In this document: positions 1-10,622 of the stretch, piece after piece
Layout of the letters: every line of letters starts with the position of its first letter
Numbering within the stretch: the first letter of the stretch is position 1
Assembly: GCA_025093985.1 (NCBI GenBank)
Contig: JACAAK010000001.1
Coordinates: 558,001 to 622,000, forward strand
DNA length: 64,000 bases
Reading direction: 5' to 3'
DNA from: Calvatia gigantea
Taxonomy: Eukaryota; Basidiomycota; Agaricomycetes; Agaricales; Lycoperdaceae
The notes under the pieces: generated by a model
What the model was told of the DNA's origin: nothing
The model's input: only the letters and a program-made list of their open reading frames with translations
The model's database searches: none
Position numbers and translations under genes: made by a program

Positions 1-854
1 ACATCACATCAACGCCCCTCGTTACATTCCGGCGCATTGATATTCTGTTTTCGAAAGCGGAACTCAACGCGTTATATCACCTTCAACACCCCTATTTCTC
101 ACTCAACGACACGCTATTTAGCGATGAAGCAGTTTGGACGACACCAGTCCACGACTACCTCGACCAGTTCCTCTCGCCTCCGCCAAAAGCGAATTACGGT
201 ACCATGATCGTAAGTACCGGCGGCCATTGGACTACGACCCTCTTCTCGTATTTCCGGGACGATGGGAAAGAAGGTTCAGGATACGGCATTGATGAGCTCC
301 TGGAATTTTTTGAATTTGCCATGCAAGGCTGGGCTGCCAAAGTGCAGACGGTATTGTCTAAGGAAGAGAGGAGGCTGGGTGTGAAGAGGGCTAGGAAGGA
401 GAGGAAAAGGGTTGTTGTGAGGGCTTATTTACCTGGACATGAAGATTGTCGTCGTTTCCGAGAGCCGTGGAAGGAGGTGCAACCTTTTGTGTGGAATTGG
501 TTTAATTGGGGATATATCCAGGACTTTAATGCGAGATTTGAGGTAAATTGTAATACTTCTCTCAACAGCGATTGCCTACTTATCCGATTGGATAGAACAT
601 TCTCCGTTCTAGGGAAAAATACCCTAATGTACATTTCTTGCCTATAGACCGACCTGCACGGTTACGTCCAGATGCCGTACGTCCTCCCTCTCATTCCCTC
701 CTCTTCATGTTTGTGACTCAAACCTCCTGTTCATCCTTGACATCAGCATGCTACTGGCGACTGTCTACATATCATGACGGGCGCTGATATACTCGAAGGC
801 TGGACGCAGTACATCTGGCAGTTCATCAGCCGCGAGTTACCGCCCCGATATTAG
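1..854 (+). CDS. PC-esterase (PMR5/Cas1p-like) domain protein, 3' part only
   Basis: Partial gene: the reading frame is already open at the left edge, codons starting at base 3. I read three exons, 1-542, 648-680 and 747-854, ending in TAG at 852-854. The protein has the STGGHWT motif near base 213 and a C-terminal HATGDCLHIMTG...EGWTQYIW block, both typical of the SGNH-like PC-esterase family of plant PMR5 and fungal Cas1p-related proteins. Family members act on acetyl or other acyl groups of glycans in the secretory pathway; that role is inferred here. The second donor is GTCCTC at 681; it is weak, but it is the only choice that keeps the frame into the HATGDC exon. The N-terminus lies outside the window. 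Confidence 0.82.
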
Positions 855-2823
855 AAATCCGGGACCAAATCGCAATTATCCTCTTCTTGCTTTACTTACT
901 TACTGGAATACCTTATACCCTCCTTGGCAGTGACATGACTTGGTCCTTGTAGTATATAATGTTCTTGGGTCTTAGCTTGTTCTATTTACTCGGATACCTC
1001 AAATATTTACAGAGAGTATCTTACGTGAGGTTCTAGAGTCCATTGCTAATTCTTTAGGTTTGATAAAAACACAATATCTATTATTGTTGGTTTACGGCCA
1101 GAGCAGTCGTGTTGTCCGGATGTTCCTATCCAAACTTGATTGTCTGCGTGATCAGAAGCCGGCTTCCGACAGCCCGCACACGGACACCGCGCCCCCAATA
1201 TGTCTCCGCGTTAACATAGGTTGGCGGAAGCTCCCCACTTCTGATCGGAGGTTGAGGCGCAGATAGCCCGCAATCGATACGGACGAACCGGGCGATAGAA
1301 TGTCATGGATTGGTTAGTTCCAAGTAGCTTTCTTAGTGTCACTGACGAAGGTGGCGCTATGTAGTAATATTAGTTTCATGAAATGGGAGATTAGAACGGT
1401 ATGGAGGGGGAGCAGGGGCAGGAAGTTCTCGTATGAGAATTACAGAGGTGCAAGACTTTAACTCCGTACCGTTGGTGGATCAAGTTGAGATTGATCCAAC
1501 GGGACCTCTTATGCGGGCAGAATGCGGCGACAAAGTGAGGCGGATGACCGATGTTAACGACCTTAACGTTTAACACTTGATCGTGAGCCAGCCAACAGCC
1601 GTTCTGTCCAGTTGCCTAATATAGATGTTTGCACGACACCAAGTGTTGGCATGCATGTATGAACCTCCTATGGTGCTCCTCGCCGCCATCCTCATTGCTT
1701 CGAAGACCGAGTGGCGAAGACGGCTGTGACAAACTCTAATGCATCAGTGGTTCGTCTTCGCTCGGTTTATGAGACATTGGTGATGGAACCACTGGTTAGC
1801 TCGAGTACAAGCGCGCGGAATCAAATTGAAGTATGCTAGTGAAGCATGGAAGCGAAGAACCATCACAAGGCGTTTCTTGTACTGGAGCCCACGTTTACGA
1901 GGGGGGAAATTGAACCGATTACGAACCACGAGGTTCCTACTCCGAAATCAACGTTCAACGAGGAAATGCGTTTTGGTGCACCGTATGGCTAAGATGTGAG
2001 TTGAGGCTGGGCGATTCCGTTGATCGAAGGTTTGCGGAACCAAGAAGCGTTGTCCTGGAATCGGACCCAGCTTCTCTGCTTTCCGTCACCACGGAATTTT
2101 TAAAACCGTCCTTATGGAAAAAACCGGGCTTGGCTTTTGATGCGCGAAATGTGCCTGGAACTGCAGGGTGGATCCGCCTGGGCGGACACATCCGCCGTCG
2201 GGGATCGTGGGATCTGTCAACTGGAAACAGGGTACAGAATTGGAGAGGAGTGCGGGACTTAAGTAGAGTGCTTTAATATCGACAGCGTTCGCGTTCGGGG
2301 GCAGATGGGGCTGTAAAGGTGGATTGCGTTGACATGACTTCCGAATTTCCATAATTGCTCAAGAAAAAGTTGCCAGGACAACCCGGTCAACAGGCCGACC
2401 AACAAAACCAACAACAACGCGCAAGCGGCAAGACTTGACTTGGCAAACGACAAAATGCGAAATTTCCTTTGCTAGCCATTTTCAACAAGAAATAAAAAAT
2501 CCAAGGTGATTATTTCTCGATAAAGAAGAAAGGCAAGGTAACTGCGAATTCCGTCCAGCGATTGTGGACGAGCTGATTGAGGGAGTTGCTGAGGTAAGAC
2601 AGAATTAAAACTCCGGTAGATTGGGTCGAGCTGGATTGGGAAGCGAACCAGGCTGGGAACTTACACAGGCTCGATTCCTTGTTATTCTTCCTCACTCCCC
2701 CTCCACCACTGACTCTCCTCCCGCAGCTCGCCGTCTCCTGAAGGGCGGCCACGTTGGTCTTATAGATTTTCGTCTCTGACGAAGTAATTCGCTCTTTTAC
2801 CCCCCCCCTTATTACCATCCAAG
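855..2823. other. Intergenic region, no gene recognised
   Basis: About 2 kb separates the PC-esterase stop from the GT2 start. Only short overlapping ORFs in several frames occur and none shows a family motif. A pyrimidine-rich tract with a run of C (about 2801-2810) lies just before the GT2 start codon and fits a basidiomycete 5' leader. Confidence 0.6.
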
Positions 2824-4570
2824 ATGCTCTACCTCACCGCAGATAGCTTTCCAATATGTGAGTAACCCACCTGGCCCATTTCCACTTCCACCCGTTCTCA
2901 CTTGCATCCATTAGTTGTCCCTTTCGGCATCATCGGGTACGTTTAGCTCTCAGTAGCAAGCCATTCTCGCCTCTGATGCACTCCGTAGCTTCTACCGCTA
3001 CTTATGGTTCCTAATACGTATGGCGGCGGCATGGACCTACCGTCCTGTGCCGTTGCCTGAAAACCCAACCTACCTCGCCTCTGAAGACGTTACGATCATT
3101 GTCCCCTACGATTGACGCAGGTGAGGAGTTCAAGGAGGCCGCCAACAGCTGGCTGGTAGGCAAGCCCAAGGAAATCCTCATCATCACCGAGGAAAAGATG
3201 CTTGGCCCCTTGCAGGATCTTGCCAACCAGGTCGACCCAGAACGCATTCGCGTCCTCACCGTCCCTTTTGCTAACAAACGTCTTCAAATGAGCCACGGCA
3301 TCAAGAACTGTACCACTGACATCATCGTCTTTGCCGATGACGATGCCATCTGGCCGGACACCCTCCTTCCCCTATGTTCTTGCCTGTTTCGAGGACCAGA
3401 AGGTTGGCGGTGTCGGAACCAGTCAGCGTGTCCAGCCTGTAGGACAGCGCATGACGGTCTGGGAGGTCTTGGCTGCCTTCCGTCTAACAATTCGAAATAT
3501 CGAAATCGCTGCCTCGACCCACATTGATGGTGGTCTACCCTGTCTCTCTGGGCGAACAGCCGCATACCGCACCATCATTCTTAAAGATCCCGAATTTTTG
3601 CACGGCTTTACCCATGATTACTGGCTTGGAAAATACCAGCTAAACTCAGGAGACGACAAGTTTTTGACACGATGGATGGTTAGCCACGGGTGGAATACAT
3701 ATGTTCAGGTCTGCAAGGAGGCAGAACTCCTGAGTACTATGAAGCCCAACTGGCGCTTCTTGAAACAGGTTCTGCGTTGGACGCGAAATACTTGGCGATC
3801 AGACATGAGGAGTCTGTTCATGGAGAGATATATTTGGACCTCTCACCCCTACGTCGCTTATACCATGGTTCGTGATACACCTCTCCCCTTTTGTTCAATG
3901 CACTAAACGGTTGCTAGGTTGATAAACTTTTCAACCCCCTCACTTTGCTCGTTGGGCCCTGTCTCGTATCATACCTCATCTACAAGAGCACGATACCCGT
4001 TGATAATGGCGGATATCACCTACCCTGGTGGTAAGTTAATCATTGATACTTGTGCTGCTGCGGCTCATGATCTCCAGGAATATCATCGCGTCGTATATGG
4101 TCTGGTTGACCGCTACCCGTACTGCCAAGCTACTACCGCATCTCTGGAACCGCCCGCAAGATATCATTTATGTTCCGGCATTCATTGTATTTGGTTACTA
4201 TTTCGCTGTCATGAAACTCTATGCTCTGTTCACGCTACATGAGGTGTGTTTTCTCAGGTCCTTGGTCGATCCGTCACTAACCTTGTTCTAGACTGGTTGG
4301 GGCACCCGTGCCGGTATTGGTGATGCTTCTGCTGCAACAGCCGCCATTGATGCAAACAATGAGAAGGCTACTAATAACAATCCTTACCAACAACGGCCTG
4401 CCGATCCATTCAGTAACTCACAGAGTCCGTTTTCGCCATTCCGGGACCAGGGACCCCCAACGCCATACCAGGATAATCCAACGACGACACCGATATACGC
4501 GGCGCGATCTGCGGCAACCAGAAGAGGTGACGAAGAGGGTCACGAATTGCAAGTCGGTTACGCCCGGTGA
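2824..4570 (+). CDS. GT2 polysaccharide synthase (hyaluronan synthase/Cps1-like) with two apparent +1 frameshifts
   Basis: Membrane glycosyltransferase of family GT2, expected to polymerise a cell-wall or capsule-like glycan from UDP-sugars at the plasma membrane. Exons: 2824-2857, 2915-2936, 2989-3867, 3918-4030, 4078-4243, 4292-4570. Visible features in order: an N-terminal helix ending in FYRYLWFLIR, DVTIIVP, the ADDDAIWP acidic motif, CLSGRTAAYR, GDDKFLTRW, the QVLRW product-binding motif, then three or four C-terminal helices and a hydrophilic tail. The large exon changes frame twice, each time by one extra base inside CCCC: about 3103-3107, between IIVP and TIDAG, and about 3370-3374, between DTLLP and YVLACF. 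The exons sum to 1493 nt; removing exactly two bases gives 497 codons (496 aa), a normal family length. The gene is therefore either recently disabled or carries two homopolymer errors. Confidence 0.9.
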
Positions 4571-7171
4571 GGTGGGACCGATGTGGCAGGATGACGTGAT
4601 GAATGGTGTGCGGTTGGTGTGAAACGGCGCTTTTGAACGCATCAGAATCTGGTTGGTTGGACGGTTCGAATGGTGGACCTCTAGAAAGGCGAAAACGCTT
4701 GGCCAGGATGAATGAGGCCGATTTTTTCTCTCTTCTATTGGTTTGTCTTGCATGTTGTTCCCTTCGTTCTTCAAGGAAACCTCACGTAACACCGTGTTTC
4801 GTGTGCGGTGACAACTTCATCTTGTTGCCAAGGGTTACATTCTTTTTCTTCTTGGACTCTTTCGCCCGTATTCCTCAATTTTGTTTTGCTTTGTGAACCA
4901 CCAACCACAGCGACCATTTCTTCAGCCTTCCTTTCATCCTAGCCTAATACGTATACCCAGTGAATCACCCCGTCCGCTACTCTCTCCCTTTAGCGCTTTA
5001 ACTACACCAGGATATAGGCTCGCGGATTATTTTATACGCACACCAAATCATTCTATCTGCATCCAGTGACCCTTTCACTGCCGTTTTTGTTTCCTACTAA
5101 TGAACAACTTGAAGCTTCGTATCTAGGTTCCTCTCTTTCCTCTCGTACTGTATCGTATCATACATTACTGAACTGCACGCATGGACTTCGAAAAGAAATT
5201 CCCTCTACATTAATAACTTGGATCGCCTTTCATGCGTGGGAGAAGCTTGGATACTTTGTGCCCTCCCCTCCTATTTTCCCTGTTCTTGACCTCATTCTCC
5301 CGAAGGTTTTTTTTTGGCGTAAATATCTTGTTGGATTAGCTTTGACTCGGGGATTTTTATAGACTTATCGACTTTCTTGAGCGGTCTCTGTACGGGAAGA
5401 CCGAGAAGCACAGAAATCGGACTTCAGCCTCTTCGGCATGCTATCGATGGCCGCCTCAGCGGGTTCCTCCGGGCTGTCCATCAGACCTCTGGCCGTCCTT
5501 GGCAGGGGATCGCGGGGTTTTGAGACCGAGGGGTACCATTCCATTTGAATGTCCCGAACTTACCAGACGCGATGCTACTGATGTGTTTTGAGGTGAAATT
5601 TTCACAGACATGACATGTGTCCTGCGACCACAACTCGAACTGGCTCGGCAGGCAAATTCTCGGCTTTGAGGTTGATTGTTTGCGACATCAGCCCGTTGAG
5701 CGGCCAATAAAACACATCTGTCCCAAATAACAGTGGCACCGCGCCCCCCTGTGGTACCTATCATTCTTTCGCTGTTTGTTTGGATGGTTTCGCAATCCCT
5801 CGCGGATTGTGATGATTACTAAGAGAGGAATAAGGACAGAAGGAAATATAAGGCGGCCGAACTGGCTGGCTCGGCAGGGAGATCCAACAGTTGCCGAGTC
5901 GAACATTTTCTCCCTTGACTTGGCTCTCCAGTCGGAAAGTAGGATTATGTGGGTCATTTTCTCACATCAGTGGAGCCCAGAAAGTTGTTTGTCCACCGTG
6001 TCTGTTGGCTTGGCGTTGCTATGCTTGCTTACCTACGCCATGGAAGCGTGAGGGTGTGATTTCCAGGAGGATGGGGACGAGGTGGGTGGAGCTGATTTTG
6101 ATCTCGTTGGTATTATCTTTCCTATTTTCTTTCGTAAGCGATGGGAATTCCGGACTCCAGTCGAACTTAGATGGGAAGTACTCAGCAAACCATGTATCAT
6201 TGATACTGCATGATGCACTGATGTCTTGAAGACTGAGTGCTGAGCGACTCTTACACTAGTTACAGTCTCCAGATCCCTCCCTCACAACTAGTACCTCCTT
6301 TGAATTTCGAACCTCTTCTTGCCATAAGCCTATCGATTGGGGGACCCTACCTTCACGGCTCCGCAGTCCAGGTAGCAATCGCAAGGTACAAGTATGAGTG
6401 CCGTCAACCAAGCAGCTTGTAATCCGATTGTAATCTGAAACTGTTCCGGAACCACCACGTCCCCAAGCCCGCTACTCGGGGTGGTCGGTAAATGAAAATC
6501 AGGAGGATTGGTGGGAACTGATAATGAACCAGGTCGGTTCTCAAATCATTTTTACGATTTTTGGGGGCTGCGCACCTTCTGCACATATTGCCAGCTCCTT
6601 CATGTTGAGGCCTGAGGGAGCCAAACCCCCTGAGGTGGAAGGATATGTATAGAGTAAAGGTTCTGTCGAGAAAGGAACCAACAGAGTGCGGCGTTGCCGA
6701 TCCTATGATTGGGTTTCCTGGGAAGGCACAAGAATGTCGACAAGTCGGCAGAAGTCGGCAGGGGCGATTAGTTCATATTTGGATCGAAACGACCTTCGCA
6801 TTGTAGTATATTTATAGGTGTTCTATATTTGAAAGTGCACAAAGTTGTAAAGGTCTTTACCTTTATTTGGGGTAAGGGAACTGGGTACTTCAGGTCTTTA
6901 TCCTGTGGGGATAGATGTTCTTTCCCAGGTCGTTACCGTTCGATCAGGAGACATTGGGAATTTTATCAAAGTTTCGAAGTCATAGAAAGAAGTGGTGTGT
7001 GTGATGATAATTTCTAACTGTTTCTCTTGGTTTGTTTGTCGTTTCCGGGTAACACAGGTGAAGCATTCGCGCACTTCGGATCGGTCTCCCATGTTTGACT
7101 AAGAGGGTGAGACCAGGAGTATGCCGGGTGGTGGGTTACCACTGTTCCAGCAAGATCGAGACATGAAGGGG
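4571..7171. other. Intergenic region, no gene recognised
   Basis: About 2.6 kb after the GT2 stop. It begins with T/C-rich sequence that is probably 3' UTR. Small ORFs on both strands (for example near 5776-6051 and 5456-5764) overlap each other and show no recognisable motif. The right end, about 6937-7190, resembles 8268-8530 (see the repeat entry). Confidence 0.55.
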
Positions 7172-7190
7172 GTCTATCTTTGGGGTGGCG
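6937..7190. repeat. Diverged direct repeat, copy 1 (3' end of F-box unit)
   Basis: This stretch aligns by eye with 8268-8530 in the same orientation. Shared landmarks in order are GAAAGAAGTGG, TTTCTAAC, GTTTGACTA and TGTTCCAGCA. Identity is well below perfect, roughly two thirds. Its right end overlaps the 3' end of the broken minus-strand F-box gene, so the pair probably marks an old tandem duplication of that gene's 3' part. Confidence 0.6.
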
Positions 7191-8160
7191 TCGACAGGAA
7201 TCAGGGAGGCCGATGCAACACAAAGGGCCTCTTCATTGCAATGCTCCAACAAACGGCTCTCAATCCGTGGGTTTGCGTGGTAGATGTGCTTCGCGAACAT
7301 CACAGGGTTTCCAAATGACGTAGAGTGAGAATATTGGGCACCTCCAGTGGTTCCTCACACTCCTCGTCACTGTCATACTCAGGAAACATTGGGTTGGGGG
7401 TTACTTCAATGTAGCAAAATTCGGTGAGGCCCAGAGACTCGAGTAGACACCAGAGCACAGAAGCGGCCGAAACGCATTCGATTTGGGAGCCCGTGACTAG
7501 TGACCACGGTGCTTTGGCGGGAGGGTACATGTGCACAAGCGAGGTTTTCCTCAAAGTTGGTACATTTGTGAGGAAGGCAGTATTTGTAACCAATGCTGCA
7601 TCATCGCCATTTGTAAGGTGGATCTCGACAAGTTGCGAGAACGGCTCGTCGAAATGGGATAGCCAGCCTGTTGGAGGCCGATGCAATTTCAAGACACCGA
7701 GTTTCCTCAAGTTCTCTCCTCTTTGAAGAACACCCAAGCAACAGGATCATTCTCAGGATTCGGATGGTACCGGTAATGGAACGCAATACGAAGAGTAATT
7801 GGGAGGTCACGGACGTTAGTGAGATACAGGTCCAGCAACGAGGCCAGCCTCTCGGCCTTATCCGCGGAAATGACGAGATATAGTGTCATCCAAAGTTGAA
7901 GGGTAGACCAGGCAACCTGGCGCCAGGCATGCGAAATGGAGCCGAAGAAGACAGGAGGGGTGGCCCATCCTTTGATCGTTTATTATTGGGCACCTTGGAG
8001 GGTGCAATAGCATGTTGGAAGATGAGGGGAAAGCGTTTCTGGTGGAAGGAACACTTGCTCTTGACTGCAGCGTGTTCAGTCGTTGAAGCAATGCCATCCG
8101 TTTGTCGCTGATCTCACGAGACGCGCCTTCCAGGTTGACGGAGCTCTGCGTGAACCGACA
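7172..8160 (-). pseudogene. F-box/LRR-type protein gene, broken by several frame changes
   Basis: Read on the minus strand, pieces of a typical Agaricomycete F-box protein appear in order but in different frames: a coiled N-terminal piece (EISDKRMALLQRLNTLQS), LPPETLS, LIFQHAIAP, GSISHAWRQVAWSTLQLW, DLPITLRIAFHYRY, then ENLRKLGVLKLHRP and a Leu-rich C-terminal part to about 7300. F-box proteins are substrate receptors of SCF ubiquitin ligases. I count at least four frame changes: two +1 events next to C-runs (around 8055 and 8040) and two of the opposite phase (around 7950 and 7725). A further open stretch continues to about 7172. The gene looks dead, or the assembly is locally poor. Confidence 0.72.
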
Positions 8161-9406
8161 TGGTTTCGGTGTTGAAATTGGAGTGACCGTGCGCGAGCAT
8201 TAAGGTAACCAGCTGGTTGGGAAGTTGGCCGCGTAAAGACGGAGACTCTCCCTGAATGAGGGCTGAGCCGTTACGCGATACCGTTCGGTCGGAAGATATC
8301 GGTCGTGGGATACTGGGGGTTTATCATAATCAGAGATTCAGGGTCGTGGAAAGAAGTGGCACGATGATGGTTTCTAACAATTTCCACTGATTTGTCTGCT
8401 GGTTCAGGACGGCCTAGGCGAGACCCTCGCAAACCCGGATCAGCCACACTGTTTGACTAGAAATGGGACTATGGGTACGTCGGGATGGTAGGTTGCGGCT
8501 GTTCCAGCAGGATTTAGACACGAAGAGGGCATAATGACATCACGGCGTTGAAGAAACAAATTTGGTTTGTGGGTAACGGTAGTTTGTCGACATCAGCTGG
8601 GTAAACCATGATGCTGGAGACGTCGTGCGAGGGTATGTGAAGTTGGTATCCACTTTCATTTTTAGTTCGTTCCGGTATGTTTTATTGCCTTAATGTTGAA
8701 TTTACGAAAGTCCGCAAAGGCCACGGAAGTGGAATTGGAGTACGCAAGGCAAACGGGGGTCAATCGTAACAGCCTCTTTTTTGCGAGGGGTCCAGCGTGC
8801 TTGGTATCCAAGTTATTCGAGGCAGATGTCAGAGTCGATTACGGCATCCCCATTTTCGTTGAATAGCATATCACGCTTTCACAGCTTGAGAGCCCACGGG
8901 TGAAACGGCTGTGGTACACTCATACGGCCACAATCTCATGAATGAACAGATGTTTCAAGGAGTAAGGAGCAGGGGTTGATGTGACCTCCGCCGTCATCTT
9001 TTGGTTTTATGTGACTACAGTGGTCGTGGTTGGGGTTTAGGAAAACTGGTGAAAGCGGGGCCTCGTAGGGGAAGCTTCGTGGGGGAATTCGGGGAGGTCT
9101 CTCCGGTTGAACGGTTTTCTAGATCAACAAATAGTAGAAGCCAAGGATTTGAAAGTCAATTTGGTAGGGGGGAACCCAGAAGAAGTCGAGGTGGCGTTGG
9201 CTCCGCGGTGTGTTCAAGTTTGTGTGGGCTTGGGAGAGCGAAGGAAGCACTATCAGTCAAGTAGGGTAGAGACTCCGAGCGGAGCGGTGTCTCGAGATCT
9301 CGAAGCTAGAAAGAAACTAGTTTGTTTAGTTATACAAGTAGTATGGGGATACAAATCAAGAGAAAAAGTAGAACTCACGACGAAATAACCTCGGCAATGA
9401 AACTCA
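8161..9406. other. Intergenic region with the second copy of the F-box 3' repeat
   Basis: Contains the second copy of the diverged repeat (8268-8530). No upstream F-box body could be read on the minus strand to its right, and in-frame stops interrupt it. The remainder up to the RNase P gene stop shows only short shadow ORFs. Confidence 0.5.
8268..8530. repeat. Diverged direct repeat, copy 2
   Basis: Counterpart of 6937-7190, same orientation, about 1.3 kb apart. In the frame that is open in copy 1, this copy has a stop shortly after the shared TGCTGGAACAG (minus-strand reading), so it is not an intact C-terminus. Confidence 0.6.
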
Positions 9407-10308
9407 TCAGACGCAGTATACGCCTTCCATATCAACAACCTCCCCGCCCCTGTACACTACATGTCCAGCGTCTCTCTTTGCAAACAAAGGCGGCACCCGA
9501 GCGATTTCTTTCTGCTGTGCTTTACGTGTCTTCTGCTTCGCCGTGTCTTTCTTCACACCCTCGGCCGAATCCAAAGCCAGTCCATCGACGCTTGTCTGGT
9601 TATCCTCCCATACTTGATCGCTTGGCTCATCACCCAGCGCAGGATCGACATCGATCGAAGTTGCAGCGCCACCAGCTGCCGCGAAGCCATCTCCACCTGA
9701 TCCTGAGCCACCGCTCCTAGGTGAGGGCAGGCTTCTAGTCATTCCGCACTCGAGACACGTATACGCCATCCGGTGGCCATGCTTACTACTCGCTAAGTCA
9801 TATAGAGTCGATCAGAATCAGTAGTAATCTTCATGAGACCGCGGGGGTCGTAACTTACGTCGTGCACGGACACGGACTGATATCCCCGGAATAAGGATTG
9901 TCGAACATCCCCGGCAGAGGGTTCGTTTTACGCCTGGATCCCTATGCATATTTGCCAGTCAGGGTGTGGAAGAAAGGATCAAAGGAATATGTACATTTTG
10001 ACTGTAGTTTTTTGACCGACGACCTTCATGGTCCTCGTATATATCCTTGCTAAGTCGCGTCCACTGACTTTTTTCCTCGTGGTTCCCTTCTTTTTCGCCC
10101 TTTTCCCTTCGGGTTTGCCTGTAGTGTCATCTCCTAGAGCGGGTACATCTTTTTCCTTCAGCTTGCTCTTTGGGTTCGTGTCCTCGGGGTTTGGCACGCT
10201 AGAAGTATTCAAGCTTTGCAGATAAGCACTTGCTTGCCACAAGTAGTTCATACGTTGCATGATATCGCGATTCGGAACAGCATTTAAATTCGTCGATTTT
10301 GACGCCAT
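9407..10308 (-). CDS. RPR2: RNase P/MRP subunit, Rpr2/Rpp21/SNM1 family
   Basis: Protein subunit of nuclear RNase P, which removes tRNA 5' leaders. Exons on the minus strand: 10308-9995, 9941-9859, 9792-9407, giving 783 nt and 260 aa. The start MASKSTNLNAVPNRD is chosen because the family begins close before the conserved NRDIMQRMNYLWQAS helix. The spliced middle reads TVKMDPGVKRTLCRGCST, then SVRVRARR, then HGHRMAYTCLECG: two CXXC pairs forming the single zinc site of the family, with the basic RVRARR stretch. A Lys/Arg-rich insert lies before the zinc domain and a low-complexity acidic tail after it. Both introns are GT..AG and preserve the frame exactly. The gene reads cleanly with no defect. 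Confidence 0.9.
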
Positions 10309-10622
10309 GGAGGGAGTAAGATAAGATCTGGGTGCAAGATCGAAGCAAGAGCACAAGTCTGATGCCCTGGCGTGACGCAAGTGTGATACATACGATATAT
10401 TGATCTCCGGCCCACGGGTTATCCTCGCAATAATCGCCTACATAGACTCTACATACATCCACATCATTTCTAAGTTTAATATGTATCCACCAAGAGAGAT
10501 AGTTCCAAGAAATCTAATAACGATAACACTATAATACACCAGTAGCGTCCGCAAAGAAGAGCGTTCGGCAAAACAAGATAAATAATTAGTGAACTGGTGC
10601 AAGCACCAGCAAGTTCAAGTGT
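10309..10622. promoter_or_regulatory. Short spacer between RPR2 start and the next gene's stop
   Basis: About 314 bp upstream of RPR2 (minus) and downstream of the seven-helix gene (minus). It must hold the RPR2 promoter and the 3' end of its neighbour. I see no distinct motif. Confidence 0.4.

Noticed and set aside
3100..3376. Programmed +1 ribosomal frameshifting at CCC-C in the synthase
   Set aside because: Two events in one gene with no stimulatory structure seen, and similar shifts in unrelated genes; homopolymer error or decay is simpler.
4655..4675. GGTTCGAAT resembling a tRNA T-arm
   Set aside because: No matching acceptor, D-arm or anticodon arm could be folded around it.
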